Source: CAZNKU01 sp045541135 (GTDB lineage Bacteria > Bacillota > Clostridia > Monoglobales > Firm-18). Taken from it: 64,000 nt of DNA. The translations under genes were made by a program, and so were the position numbers. Under the pieces are notes generated by a model. It ran no database searches. It was not told where the DNA came from and saw nothing but the letters and a program-made list of their open reading frames with translations. This document shows positions 8,026-16,819 of the stretch, in pieces. The stretch covers positions 1-64,000 of the forward strand of contig JAZQIO010000020.1 in the NCBI GenBank assembly GCA_045541135.1, given 5' to 3'. How positions within the stretch are numbered: position 1 is the stretch's first letter; each line of letters begins with the position of its first letter.

Positions 8026-10530
8026 ATGATATGGCATACTTTAACAGGAGATGCTACAGCTTTAAAGCTTAATACATCAAAAACAAACGGACTTACCCAC
8101 AACGAGATATCGGAACGGTTTAAGATTTACGGGAAAAATGAAATTCCCGATTCCCCAAAAGACAGCATTTTTAAAAAATTTATAAACCAATTCAACGACT
8201 ATATGATAATTATACTGCTGATAGCCGCGGCAATATCATTTGCCATTGCAATATATGAAGGCAAAAATGATTTCGTCGAGCCAATAGTAATAATATGTAT
8301 TGTTGCAACAAATGCAATAGTCGGTGTTATACAGGAGGAGAAGGCGGAAAAAGCTCTTTTACAGCTTAAAAAGCTTTCTCAACCTACCGCATCGGTAATA
8401 AGAAACGGAGAAAACAAAACAGTAAATGTATGCGACCTTGTACCCGGTGACCTTATAATCTTAAAGGCGGGAGATTTTGTGCCTGCAGATGCCAGGCTTA
8501 TATCTGCCACCGAGCTTGCCGTCGATGAATCGTCTTTAACAGGAGAATCGCAACCGGTATACAAATTTGCAGAAAAGATTTTTGCCGAATCTACTCCGAT
8601 GGCAGATGTTACAAATATGCTGTGGTCCGCCACAGCCGTAATATCCGGAAACGGAAAAGCCATTGTAACCGAAACCGGAGAAAATACCCAGATAGGAAAA
8701 ATTGCCAGGGCAATTGCAACCGGTTCCGCACCTGCAACCCCACTGCAAATCAAGCTTGAACAAACAGGAAAAATTTTAGGTACTCTTGCCCTTGCAATAT
8801 GTACTGTTGTTTTTTGCATAGGACTTTTTAAAAACATTCCGCCTCTTGAAATTTTTATGACATCTGTAAGTCTGGCAGTGGCGGCAATTCCGGAGGGACT
8901 TCCCGCCGTAGTTACCGTAATGCTTGCTTTGGGCGTTCAGAAAATGGCAAAGAAAAACTCTATCGTACGAAAATTGCCGGCAGTTGAAACCCTTGGCAGT
9001 GCGTCGGTTATATGTTCCGACAAAACCGGAACTTTAACAAAAAACAAAATGACAGTTACAAAAATACGTGGAAATGTTTCACAAACAATAACCTGTGCGA
9101 TATTATGCTGCAATAACACAGATCCTACGGAAAATGCAATAACCGAATATGCCAAAGCTAACGGTATAACGAAACCTCCCCTAAGACGCGTAAAGGAAAT
9201 ACCCTTCAGCTCCTCTGCAAAATATATGCTAACCGCAAGTAAAAACGGAAGCAAATACACGGTTACTGTAAAGGGAGCACCCGATGTACTTATACCAAAG
9301 TGCCATATTTCAAAAGAAGAAAAAAATTCCGCCCTTGACGAAAATGCCAAAATGGCATCTGAAGGTCTGCGTGTTCTGGCAGTTGCAACCTGCGAAACGG
9401 ACTTTGTCCCCGACAGCATTGATATTCCACTTAAGCTGTGCGGTCTTATAGGAATATCCGACCCACCAAGACCGGAAATTGCCGAAGCAATTAAATGCTG
9501 TAAAAAATCCGGCATACGTCCCGTTATGATTACAGGTGATCACGCCGCAACTGCTTCTGCAATTGCAAAGGAAATAGGTATGACACCCTATTCGGTAACA
9601 GGGCAGGAGCTTGACAGGATGTCGGACAGCGAACTGAAAAGAAACATTAAAAAGTTTTCGGTTTTTGCAAGAGTAACTCCCGAACACAAGGTACGTATCG
9701 TAAAGGCATTTCAGTCCGAAGGTGAAGTTGTTGCAATGACCGGCGACGGGGTAAATGATGCACCTGCACTAAAGCAGGCAGATATAGGATGCGCAATGGG
9801 AATAACAGGTACCGATGTTGCTAAAAGTGCATCGGACATTATACTTACCGATGACAATTTTGCAACAATAGTTTCGGCCGTTTTTGAGGGCAGAGGCATT
9901 TTTGAAAATATCAAAAAAGCTGTCCATTTTTTACTTTCAAGCAATATTGGAGAAATCCTTACTATTTTATGTGCCATTGCGGCAGGTCTTCCGTCACCAC
10001 TGACGGCAGTGCAGCTTTTGTGGGTAAATTTAATTACAGACTCTCTTCCTGCCCTTGCATTGGGTGCAGATACAAATAACAGAGAAAAAATAATTTCCCG
10101 AAAACCCATAAAAAGAAATCAAAGTATTTTCGCAGAAGGTCTTGCACTTACAATTTTTCTGGAAGGTATAATGATAGGTGCACTGGCTTTGGTTGCCTTC
10201 TGTATAGGATATTTCAGATTCAAAAGTCAGGAAACAGGCAGAACAATGGCATTTTGTGTACTTTCAATGTCACAGCTTATGCATTCCTTTAACGTGCGCA
10301 GTGACTCAAGTGCGTTTTCATCAAAAACGCCAAAAAATATGTTGTTGTTCGGTTCAATACTCACAGGAATCGCGTTGCAAGTGTTTGTTGTTGTTTCTCC
10401 ACAGCTTTCAAGATGGTTTTCTACGGTAATGTTAAATTCCGACCAATGGAAAACCGTGGCGCTGCTTTCGGTATTCCCTATTGTTGCAGTAGAATTTTCC
10501 AAACTTTTTAAAATAAAGAGTCATAAATGA
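8026..10530 (+). CDS. Calcium-type cation-transporting P-type ATPase
   Basis: An 834-residue P2A-type ATPase (SERCA/PMR1-like, LMCA group) that exports Ca2+ or a similar cation using ATP. Key motifs are the actuator TGES (172-175), the ion-site PEGLP (289-293), the phosphorylated Asp332 in SDKTGTLT and the hinge GDGVNDAPAL. N-terminal cation-ATPase and C-terminal helical domains are also visible. The ATG at 8026 follows AAAGGAG; an earlier in-frame start at 7966 has no ribosome site and lengthens the N-terminus atypically. The gene ends in a bidirectional terminator shared with the abrB-like gene. Ca2+ specificity is inferred from the TM4 motif. Confidence 0.9.
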   Translation: MIWHTLTGDATALKLNTSKTNGLTHNEISERFKIYGKNEIPDSPKDSIFKKFINQFNDYMIIILLIAAAISFAIAIYEGKNDFVEPIVIICIVATNAIVGVIQEEKAEKALLQLKKLSQPTASVIRNGENKTVNVCDLVPGDLIILKAGDFVPADARLISATELAVDESSLTGESQPVYKFAEKIFAESTPMADVTNMLWSATAVISGNGKAIVTETGENTQIGKIARAIATGSAPATPLQIKLEQTGKILGTLALAICTVVFCIGLFKNIPPLEIFMTSVSLAVAAIPEGLPAVVTVMLALGVQKMAKKNSIVRKLPAVETLGSASVICSDKTGTLTKNKMTVTKIRGNVSQTITCAILCCNNTDPTENAITEYAKANGITKPPLRRVKEIPFSSSAKYMLTASKNGSKYTVTVKGAPDVLIPKCHISKEEKNSALDENAKMASEGLRVLAVATCETDFVPDSIDIPLKLCGLIGISDPPRPEIAEAIKCCKKSGIRPVMITGDHAATASAIAKEIGMTPYSVTGQELDRMSDSELKRNIKKFSVFARVTPEHKVRIVKAFQSEGEVVAMTGDGVNDAPALKQADIGCAMGITGTDVAKSASDIILTDDNFATIVSAVFEGRGIFENIKKAVHFLLSSNIGEILTILCAIAAGLPSPLTAVQLLWVNLITDSLPALALGADTNNREKIISRKPIKRNQSIFAEGLALTIFLEGIMIGALALVAFCIGYFRFKSQETGRTMAFCVLSMSQLMHSFNVRSDSSAFSSKTPKNMLLFGSILTGIALQVFVVVSPQLSRWFSTVMLNSDQWKTVALLSVFPIVAVEFSKLFKIKSHK

Positions 10531-10560
10531 AAGAACCCTGCAGAAAACCGCAGGGTTCTT
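10531..10560. terminator. Bidirectional terminator
   Basis: A long G/C-containing hairpin (aagaaccctgc 10531-10541, gcagggttctt 10550-10560) has T-rich or A-rich flanks on both sides. It lies between the convergent P-type ATPase and abrB-like genes. Confidence 0.88.
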
Positions 10561-10561
10561 T

Positions 10562-10795
10562 CTATATTTTTTTCTTGCATTCGCCACAAATATGTTTGCC
10601 CATGTGCTCTGTAAGGTCTTCTCTGCCGCCACAAAAAATACAGGCATCATAATGTTTCTTTAAGACAATTCTATCTCCGTCGAGATAAATTTCCATAGGA
10701 TCTCTGATTTCGATGCCGAGATTTCTTCTCAACTCGATAGGCAACACTATTCTGCCAAGTTCATCTATGCGCCTTACAATCCCTGTTGATTTCAT
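10562..10795 (-). CDS. abrB: AbrB family transition-state regulator with zinc knuckle
   Basis: A 77-residue DNA-binding protein. The N-terminal swapped-hairpin AbrB domain (1-48) matches the AbrB/SpoVT type closely (MKSTGIVRRIDELGRIVLPI, then ELRRNLGI). The C-terminus differs from Bacillus AbrB: it carries Cys52-x2-Cys55 and Cys70-x2-Cys73, a likely zinc-binding knuckle common in clostridial members. Such proteins repress stationary-phase and sporulation genes during growth. It has its own strong promoter at 10829-10857. Confidence 0.87.
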   Translation of the reverse strand: MKSTGIVRRIDELGRIVLPIELRRNLGIEIRDPMEIYLDGDRIVLKKHYDACIFCGGREDLTEHMGKHICGECKKKI

Positions 10796-10828
10796 AGCCT
10801 CAAACCCTCCTTCTTACTTTATACTTAT

Positions 10829-10857
10829 ATTATAAACCCAATTTTTTTATTTTTCAA
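10829..10857 (-). promoter_or_regulatory. abrB promoter
   Basis: On the minus strand TTGAAA (10857-10852) and TATAAT (10834-10829) are separated by 17 bases. They lie about 35 bases before the abrB start. Confidence 0.82.
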
Positions 10858-10932
10858 CACTAAATTATTAATTATTTGTTAAAAGAATGACAATTTTTTC
10901 ACAACTTGACAATACTTTGTTAAAAATAACTA

Positions 10933-10960
10933 TTGCAAAATTTTTATTGTATGGTAAAAT
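10933..10960 (+). promoter_or_regulatory. Probable aldolase promoter
   Basis: TTGCAA (10933-10938) and TAAAAT (10955-10960) are separated by 16 bases, about 35 bases before the aldolase start. An overlapping TATAAT at 10960 is also possible as the -10. Confidence 0.55.
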
Positions 10961-10993
10961 ATAATAAGTAAATAAATTAAGGAGTGAAAATAA

Positions 10994-11932
10994 ATGCCAT
11001 TAGTAACAACAAAAGAAATGTTTAAAAAAGCTTACGAAGGCGGTTATGCTATCGGTGCTTTTAACGTAAACAATATGGAAATTATCCAGGGTATCACAGA
11101 AGCTGCAAAGGAAGTTAATGCTCCTTTGATTCTTCAGGTTTCTGCAGGTGCAAGAAAGTATGCTAACCACACTTACCTTGTAAAGTTGGTTGAAGCTGCT
11201 ATTGAAGAAACAGGTCTTCCAATTGCTTTGCATCTTGACCATGGTGATTCTTTCGAACTATGCAAATCATGTATTGACGGTGGTTTCACATCAGTTATGA
11301 TTGACGGTTCACACCTTCCTTATGAAGAAAATATAGAACTTACAAAGAAAGTCGTTGAATACGCTCACGCTCGCGGCGTAGTTGTAGAAGGCGAACTTGG
11401 ACGTCTTGCAGGTGTTGAAGATGATGTTAACGTTTCATCAGAAGACGCTTCATACACAAGACCTGAAGAAGTTATCGACTTCGTTACACGTACAGGCGTT
11501 GACTCTTTGGCTATTGCTATCGGTACAAGCCACGGTGCTTACAAATTCAAACCCGGTCAGAAGCCACAGCTTAGATTTGACATTCTTGAAAAAGTTTCAG
11601 AAAAGCTTCCAGGCTTCCCAATCGTACTTCACGGTGCTTCATCAGTTATTCCTGAATACGTTGAAATGATTAACGCAAACGGCGGCGATATGCCTGATGC
11701 TATCGGTATTCCTGAAGATATGCTAAGACAGGCTGCAAGATCTGCAGTATGTAAAATTAACATTGACTCTGACCTTCGTCTTGCTATGACAGGTACAATC
11801 AGAAAGTACTTTAACGAAAATCCATCACACTTTGACCCAAGACAGTACCTAAAGCCTGCTCGTGCAGCTATTAAGGATCTTGTTAAAAAGAAAATCGTTA
11901 ACGTTCTTGGTTGCGACGGCAAAGCTGAATAA
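10994..11932 (+). CDS. fba: Class II fructose-1,6-bisphosphate aldolase
   Basis: A zinc-dependent glycolytic aldolase that splits fructose 1,6-bisphosphate into dihydroxyacetone phosphate and glyceraldehyde 3-phosphate. The 312-residue protein has the class II metal-site motif HLDHGDSFELC (near 79-89), the GELGRLAGVED segment, the second histidine in GTSHGAYK and the third in VLHGASS. AAGGAG lies just upstream of the ATG. The codon use (many GCT, GGT, CTT) looks like that of a highly expressed gene. It stands alone between its own promoter and a terminator. Confidence 0.95.
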   Translation: MPLVTTKEMFKKAYEGGYAIGAFNVNNMEIIQGITEAAKEVNAPLILQVSAGARKYANHTYLVKLVEAAIEETGLPIALHLDHGDSFELCKSCIDGGFTSVMIDGSHLPYEENIELTKKVVEYAHARGVVVEGELGRLAGVEDDVNVSSEDASYTRPEEVIDFVTRTGVDSLAIAIGTSHGAYKFKPGQKPQLRFDILEKVSEKLPGFPIVLHGASSVIPEYVEMINANGGDMPDAIGIPEDMLRQAARSAVCKINIDSDLRLAMTGTIRKYFNENPSHFDPRQYLKPARAAIKDLVKKKIVNVLGCDGKAE

Positions 11933-11945
11933 TCAACTTAATAAA

Positions 11946-11978
11946 TAATGGCAACTTTTAAAGTTGCCATTATTTTTT
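11946..11978 (+). terminator. Terminator after the aldolase
   Basis: The aatggcaact / agttgccatt hairpin (about 11947-11971) is followed by ATTTTTT, 14 bases beyond the aldolase stop and just before the MATE gene. Confidence 0.85.
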
Positions 11979-11995
11979 GCAAAAGAGGTGTTTTA

Positions 11996-13366
11996 ATGGA
12001 AGAAAACAAAATGGGAACCCAACCCGTAAATAAACTTCTTATAACTATGGCAGTTCCGATAATTATATCAATGCTTGTTCAGGCACTTTACAATATTGTA
12101 GACAGTATATTTATAGGAAACTATGACATTAACGGTCTTACAGCCGTATCTCTTGCATTTCCTTTCCAGAATCTCATGATTGCTGTTGCAACAGGAACAG
12201 GGGTTGGTATGAATGCAGTGCTTTCAAAATTTCTTGGTGAAAAAAATGTAAAGGAAGCCAATACTGCCGCCGGCAACGGTTTTATACTTGCTGTTATAAG
12301 TTCACTTGTATTTGCTGTTATAAGTTTTTCCTGCGCCGGCATTTATTTCGGCACGCAAAATCCAAATCCGGACATTATAAATCAGGGTAAAATTTACCTT
12401 TGGATTTGCGGCGGACTTTCATTCGGTATATTCGGACAGATTACCTTTGAAAGAATGTTACAGGCTACGGGTAAAACCAAATACACAATGTACAGTCAGG
12501 GTATAGGTGCAATAATCAACATAGCACTTGACCCTATTATGATTTTTGGTTACTTAGGTTTCCCCGAAATGGGCGTTGCAGGTGCAGCACTTGCAACTGT
12601 AATAGGTCAGATAGCTGCAATGTTTATTGCAATATACTTTAATGCAACAAAAAATGAATATATAAGACTTTCAAAAGAAAATATGAAGCTTGACAAAAAG
12701 ATTGTGGGAAGAATTTATTCCATAGGTATTCCTTCAATACTTATGGTTGCAATAGGTTCTGTAATGACATTTTGCCTTAACAAAATACTTACGGGATTTG
12801 ACCATATAAAAACAGCCTACGGTGAAAACGCAGGAACTCTTGCCACAACGGCTTTCGGCGTATATTTTAAACTGCAAAGCTTTATATTTATGCCTATATT
12901 TGGTCTCAACAATGCTATGGTACCTATTATTGCTTATAATTACGGTGCAAAAAACAGAGAAAGAATTTCAAAGACATTGAAACTTAGCGTACTGTATGCA
13001 ACGTGTATTATGATAATCGGCTTTACATTGTTCCAGATAATACCGCACAAGCTTCTTGCAATGTTCAATAACGACCCCGCTTTGATAGGAATAGGCGTAA
13101 GGGCACTTAGAACAATAAGCTACTGCTTTATATTCGCGGGCTTTTGCATTGTGTCAGGCTCTGTGTTTCAGGCTTTGGGAAAAGGCAAATACAGCCTTGC
13201 AATGTCTGCCGCAAGACAGCTTTTGTTTTTACTTCCCATTTCGTATCTGTTCTCACTTACGGGAAACATAGACCTTGTGTGGTTGGGATTTCCCATTGCA
13301 GAATTGGTTGCAGTTGCACTAAGCCTGTTTTACATTAAACGAATATTTAAAAATATGGACTTTTAA
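11996..13366 (+). CDS. MATE family efflux transporter
   Basis: A 456-residue multidrug and toxin extrusion protein with about 12 membrane helices, which exports organic cations or other compounds using a Na+ or H+ gradient. Family features include the N-terminal KLLITMAVPIIISMLVQALYN stretch and the repeat of the two six-helix halves. The ATG at 11996 follows AGAGGTG; an upstream in-frame ATG at 11948 lies in the terminator stem and is rejected. Substrate unknown. Confidence 0.88.
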   Translation: MEENKMGTQPVNKLLITMAVPIIISMLVQALYNIVDSIFIGNYDINGLTAVSLAFPFQNLMIAVATGTGVGMNAVLSKFLGEKNVKEANTAAGNGFILAVISSLVFAVISFSCAGIYFGTQNPNPDIINQGKIYLWICGGLSFGIFGQITFERMLQATGKTKYTMYSQGIGAIINIALDPIMIFGYLGFPEMGVAGAALATVIGQIAAMFIAIYFNATKNEYIRLSKENMKLDKKIVGRIYSIGIPSILMVAIGSVMTFCLNKILTGFDHIKTAYGENAGTLATTAFGVYFKLQSFIFMPIFGLNNAMVPIIAYNYGAKNRERISKTLKLSVLYATCIMIIGFTLFQIIPHKLLAMFNNDPALIGIGVRALRTISYCFIFAGFCIVSGSVFQALGKGKYSLAMSAARQLLFLLPISYLFSLTGNIDLVWLGFPIAELVAVALSLFYIKRIFKNMDF

Positions 13367-13370
13367 CAAC

Positions 13371-13406
13371 AAAAAAGAAGATGTGATAAGGAACATCTTC
13401 TTTTTT
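13371..13406. terminator. Bidirectional terminator between MATE and ruvA
   Basis: A perfect 14-bp stem (13371-13384 with 13393-13406) has an A-run on one side and a T-run on the other, serving both convergent genes. Confidence 0.9.
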
Positions 13407-13414
13407 AAATCCCA

Positions 13415-13993
13415 TTAAAACTTCATCAGATTTTTAAGTCCGTACTTAATCTTTTCCTCAACAGAATATTCTGTCGGTACATCACGAAGAGCAGTAACAA
13501 TTTCCCCCTGATTATAACCAAGGGCAACAAGGGCGTTAACTGTATCATCCTCTTCGGGAACAGGAGCCGCAGAATAATTTGACGGCTTAATATCCTGATT
13601 TTTGATTTTATCTTTAAGTTCAAGAATAATTTTCTGTGCCATTTTATTACCCACACCCTGTGCGGCCGTAATGGTTTTAGGTTGATTTGTAACTATTGCA
13701 ATCGCAAGCTCCGATGCAGTGACAACAGAAAGAATTGCAACAGCCGCCTTTGGCCCTACCCCGCTTACGGAAATTAAAAGCTCAAATGCAGAGCGTTCCT
13801 CGATAGTAGAAAATCCGTAAAGATCAAAAATATCCTCCCTTACGTATAAATATGTGTAGAATGTTACTTCTCCCTCTTTTATATTGGCAAGAGAGCTTTG
13901 TGTGGTAAGGATTTTATAACCCACACCGTTTGCCTCCACCACCGCATAATTTTCAGCTTTTCTTGCAAGCTTTCCCTTTATATAATCGTACAT
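13415..13993 (-). CDS. ruvA: Holliday junction helicase subunit RuvA
   Basis: RuvA binds Holliday junctions and loads the RuvB motor for branch migration. The 192-residue protein has the OB-fold N-terminus (MYDYIKGKLARK), helix-hairpin-helix motifs (VSGVGPKAAVAIL; GVGNKMAQKIILELK) and the C-terminal RuvB-contacting domain (NALVALGYNQGE). It follows ruvC after 13 bases. The usual downstream ruvB is absent: a terminator comes directly after ruvA. Confidence 0.95.
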   Translation of the reverse strand: MYDYIKGKLARKAENYAVVEANGVGYKILTTQSSLANIKEGEVTFYTYLYVREDIFDLYGFSTIEERSAFELLISVSGVGPKAAVAILSVVTASELAIAIVTNQPKTITAAQGVGNKMAQKIILELKDKIKNQDIKPSNYSAAPVPEEDDTVNALVALGYNQGEIVTALRDVPTEYSVEEKIKYGLKNLMKF

Positions 13994-14006
13994 AAATATC
14001 TACCTC

Positions 14007-14513
14007 TTATCTGCTTTTTAATTCTGTAATAAGTCTGTTTACACCACCGCTTGAATGCGCATGACAAATTGCTATTGCAAGTGCGTCGGCAGTGTCATCA
14101 GGTTTTGGCACTTCGTGAAGTCCCAGAATATTTTTAACCATTTGCTGTACCTGTTTTTTCTCTGCACGCCCATAGCCTACAACGCCCTGTTTTACCTGCA
14201 AAGGAGTATATTCAAAAACAGGAATGTTGTGATTTTCACCTGCAAGTATTAAAACTCCCCTTGCCTGACCTACGTTTATAACCGTTTTTGCATTGTTGTT
14301 ATAAAACAGCTCTTCCACCGCCATTTCATCGGGCTTATACTTTTCAATAACATATGTAAGGTCGTCATATATCATTTTCAGTCGTGACGGTACGGGGGTA
14401 TGCGCAGGTGATGTAATTGCACCGTAGTCTATAACCTTAAAATTCATATTATCATATTCAATTACTCCAAAACCCACTATAGCTATACCCGGGTCTATTC
14501 CGAGAATTCTCAA
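14007..14513 (-). CDS. ruvC: Holliday junction resolvase RuvC
   Basis: An endonuclease that cuts Holliday junctions symmetrically after RuvAB branch migration. The RNase H-like fold shows the first catalytic Asp in ILGIDPG, the Glu in MAVEELFYN and the C-terminal acidic pair in KPDDTADALAIAICH. The start is best placed at TTG 14513: it gives the canonical RILGIDPG N-terminus and an AAGG ribosome site eight bases upstream. A GTG three codons earlier lies inside that site. The length is then 168 residues, normal for the family. Confidence 0.93.
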   Translation of the reverse strand: MRILGIDPGIAIVGFGVIEYDNMNFKVIDYGAITSPAHTPVPSRLKMIYDDLTYVIEKYKPDEMAVEELFYNNNAKTVINVGQARGVLILAGENHNIPVFEYTPLQVKQGVVGYGRAEKKQVQQMVKNILGLHEVPKPDDTADALAIAICHAHSSGGVNRLITELKSR

Positions 14514-14532
14514 AATGTTCACCTTTTTCTTA

Positions 14533-14561
14533 TTGCTTTTTTACTGTTTGAGTATTATAAT
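14533..14561 (+). promoter_or_regulatory. Promoter of the cyclophilin pair
   Basis: TTGCTT (14533-14538) and TATAAT (14556-14561) are separated by 17 bases, about 55 bases before the first cyclophilin start. It interleaves with a divergent ruvC promoter. Confidence 0.7.
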
Positions 14562-14565
14562 ATTT

Positions 14566-14594
14566 ATTATAGCATTTAATAGAAATTTACACAA
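14566..14594 (-). promoter_or_regulatory. Possible ruvC promoter
   Basis: On the minus strand TTGTGT (14594-14589) and TATAAT (14571-14566) are separated by 17 bases. The -35 box is weak. Confidence 0.5.
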
Positions 14595-14616
14595 GAAAAA
14601 TTTGCGGAGGTTTATT

Positions 14617-15342
14617 ATGTCGACAAAAAATAATAAGAAACAAAAAAATCCCAACAAAACAATAAATATTTTAATTGCAGTTACAACAGTTTTGGTTATT
14701 GCACTTATAATTCTTCTTGCTGTGACTGTTATTAAAAAAGATGAGCCAAAAAATCCCGAATTGACTATGACAGAAAAAATAGAGGCTCTTGGCATTAAGG
14801 AAAATCCCATTGCTACATTGGAGATGGCAGACGGCAGCAAAATTGTAATTGAGCTGTATCCCGAAATTGCTCCAAACACGGTATGCAACTTTATTGAGCT
14901 TGCAAACAGCGGATATTATGACGGTCTTATTTTCCACCGTTGCATCCCCGGCTTTATGATTCAGGGCGGTTGTCCCGAAGGCACAGGCTCCGGTGGTCCC
15001 GGATACACAATTAAAGGTGAATTTACAAACAACGGCTTTAAAAACGACTTAAAGCATGAGCGTGGAGTAATTTCTACAGCAAGACAAGGCGAAAACCCAT
15101 ACACAGGAGAAAAGAATTACGACACAGCAGGAAGTCAGTTCTTTATTATGGTTGAAGATTACCCATATCTTGACGGTGACTATGCCTCATTCGGTAAAGT
15201 TATAAGCGGTATGGAAGTTGCTGATGCAATTGTTGCCAACGAAACCGATGAATATGACAAACCGCTGGTTGACCAGGTTATAAAATCAATAAGAGTAGAT
15301 ACCAAGGGTATTGAATATCCCGAAGCAGAAAAAATAAAATAA
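14617..15342 (+). CDS. Membrane-anchored cyclophilin peptidyl-prolyl isomerase
   Basis: A 241-residue cyclophilin with an N-terminal basic stretch and a membrane helix (about 16-38), so the catalytic domain is probably outside the membrane. Cyclophilin signatures include FHRCIPGFMIQGG and AGSQFFIMV. A short Gly-rich loop (CPEGTGSGGPGY) and a small insertion (GENPYTGEKNYD) distinguish it from its neighbour. The ATG at 14617 has GGAGG eight bases upstream; earlier in-frame starts lack one. It is followed after 16 bases by a shorter paralogue. Confidence 0.9.
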   Translation: MSTKNNKKQKNPNKTINILIAVTTVLVIALIILLAVTVIKKDEPKNPELTMTEKIEALGIKENPIATLEMADGSKIVIELYPEIAPNTVCNFIELANSGYYDGLIFHRCIPGFMIQGGCPEGTGSGGPGYTIKGEFTNNGFKNDLKHERGVISTARQGENPYTGEKNYDTAGSQFFIMVEDYPYLDGDYASFGKVISGMEVADAIVANETDEYDKPLVDQVIKSIRVDTKGIEYPEAEKIK

Positions 15343-15358
15343 AAAAGGAGAATATAAA

Positions 15359-15886
15359 ATGAGCAATCCTATAGTAACAATTGAAATGGAAAACGGTGCA
15401 CAAATTAAAGCGGAGCTTTATCCCGAAATTGCACCGAACACAGTAAACAACTTTGTATCACTTGTAAAAAAAGGCTTTTATGACGGTTTGATTTTCCACC
15501 GCTGCATACAGGACTTTATGATTCAGGGTGGTGACCCTATGGGCAACGGAATGGGTGGCCCCGGCTACTGCATCAAGGGTGAATTTACAAATAACGGCTT
15601 TAAAAACGACCTTAAACACACATTGGGCGTTCTTTCAATGGCAAGACGTGCCATGCCTTTAGACAGTGCAGGAAGTCAGTTCTTTATTATGGTTGCAGAC
15701 TGTCCTTTCCTTGACAATGACTATGCAACATTCGGCAAAGTAACAGAAGGTATTGATGTTGTTTTAAATATTGTAAAACAGCCTACTGATTTTAGTGACA
15801 AACCAACTGTTCCGCAGGTTATGAAAAAAGTTACAGTTGAAACTTTTGGTGTTGAATATCCTGAACCCGAAAAAATTGCAGAATAA
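15359..15886 (+). CDS. ppiB: Cytoplasmic cyclophilin peptidyl-prolyl isomerase
   Basis: A 175-residue cyclophilin with no signal peptide or anchor, expected in the cytoplasm. It has FHRCIQDFMIQGGDP, the GEFTNNGFKNDLKH segment shared with the preceding gene, and AGSQFFIMV. AAAGGAG precedes the ATG. The high similarity to the upstream membrane-anchored protein suggests a tandem duplication followed by gain or loss of the anchor. Confidence 0.92.
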   Translation: MSNPIVTIEMENGAQIKAELYPEIAPNTVNNFVSLVKKGFYDGLIFHRCIQDFMIQGGDPMGNGMGGPGYCIKGEFTNNGFKNDLKHTLGVLSMARRAMPLDSAGSQFFIMVADCPFLDNDYATFGKVTEGIDVVLNIVKQPTDFSDKPTVPQVMKKVTVETFGVEYPEPEKIAE

Positions 15887-15891
15887 AAATT

Positions 15892-15938
15892 AATGGTCTG
15901 TAGTAAAATGATTTCATTTTGCTACAGACCATTTTTTC
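15892..15938. terminator. Bidirectional terminator
   Basis: A long hairpin (aatggtctgtag ... ctacagaccatt) with a TTTTTT tail on the plus strand lies between the convergent cyclophilin and DegV genes. Confidence 0.87.
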
Positions 15939-15941
15939 TTA

Positions 15942-16793
15942 TTAACTCAAGAAGAATATAGCTATAGTCCCCGGACCAGCGTGTGCTCCGATAACTGCGC
16001 CAAGTTCGCTTTCAAGAATATCCTTGCAACCATACTTTTCACCAATCATATCACGAACTTCTTTTGCCACATCTGCGGAATCCGCATGAATGATACCAAC
16101 TGTTTCATTTGCGATGTTCGGATTCAACTCTCCCATCATATCTACCATACGTGCAAGAGTTTTCTTCTGCCCTCTGCATTTTTCCAAAGGAACAAGTCTG
16201 CCATCATCACTAACGTGTAAAACAGGCTTAATTCCTAACAGCCCGCCAAGAATCTTACTTGTTTTGCTTACACGTCCACCGCGATACAGGTACTCAAGGT
16301 CATCAACTGTAAAAATATGCTCCATATTGTCGCTCCAATCGCGTACCTTTGCAACAATTTCATCAAAGCTCATACCTTTTTTGACAGCATCGCATGCAAG
16401 TAATACTACCATACCCTGACCGAAGGATGCACACATTGAATCTATAACCTGTATTTTGAAATCAGGATATTCCGCACAAACATCCTCAGCAGTAAGCTTT
16501 GCAAGGTTATATGAACCCGAAAGTGCGCTTGAAAAAGCTATGTAAATAACTTCGTCGCCATTTTTAGCATAAGTTGTCAATGAATCAAGTAATCTGTCAC
16601 TGACTACCAATGAAGTTTTAGGAACAGCCCCCGCTCTCATTTTTTCATAAACTTCATATGGTGTAATATCCTCTCTGTCCTTTAAAAGAGTACCGTCAAG
16701 GTCAACCTGAAGGGGTAGAATTTCTACCCCACACTGCATTTCCATTTCCTTTGTAATATCACATGCAGAATCTGTCAAAATTTTAATAGCCAT
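15942..16793 (-). CDS. DegV family fatty-acid-binding protein
   Basis: A 283-residue DegV/FakB-type protein, which binds a fatty acid for presentation to the fatty acid kinase FakA. Family motifs are the N-terminal ILTDSACDIT, TSLVVSD, the SSALSGSYN loop that binds the carboxylate, and the C-terminal GAHAGPGTIAIFF. A second DegV gene lies at 22584-23450. No kinase gene is nearby. The lipid ligand cannot be read from sequence. Confidence 0.9.
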   Translation of the reverse strand: MAIKILTDSACDITKEMEMQCGVEILPLQVDLDGTLLKDREDITPYEVYEKMRAGAVPKTSLVVSDRLLDSLTTYAKNGDEVIYIAFSSALSGSYNLAKLTAEDVCAEYPDFKIQVIDSMCASFGQGMVVLLACDAVKKGMSFDEIVAKVRDWSDNMEHIFTVDDLEYLYRGGRVSKTSKILGGLLGIKPVLHVSDDGRLVPLEKCRGQKKTLARMVDMMGELNPNIANETVGIIHADSADVAKEVRDMIGEKYGCKDILESELGAVIGAHAGPGTIAIFFLS

Positions 16794-16819
16794 ATCTTTT
16801 CCTCCTTAAGATTTTTTCA

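Noticed and set aside
8379..10109. Long minus-strand frames opposite the P-type ATPase
   Set aside because: The plus strand has all P-type ATPase motifs without interruption; the antisense frames have no family features.
11948..11995. Upstream in-frame ATG for the MATE gene
   Set aside because: It lies in the stem of the aldolase terminator and has no ribosome site; ATG 11996 has AGAGGTG.
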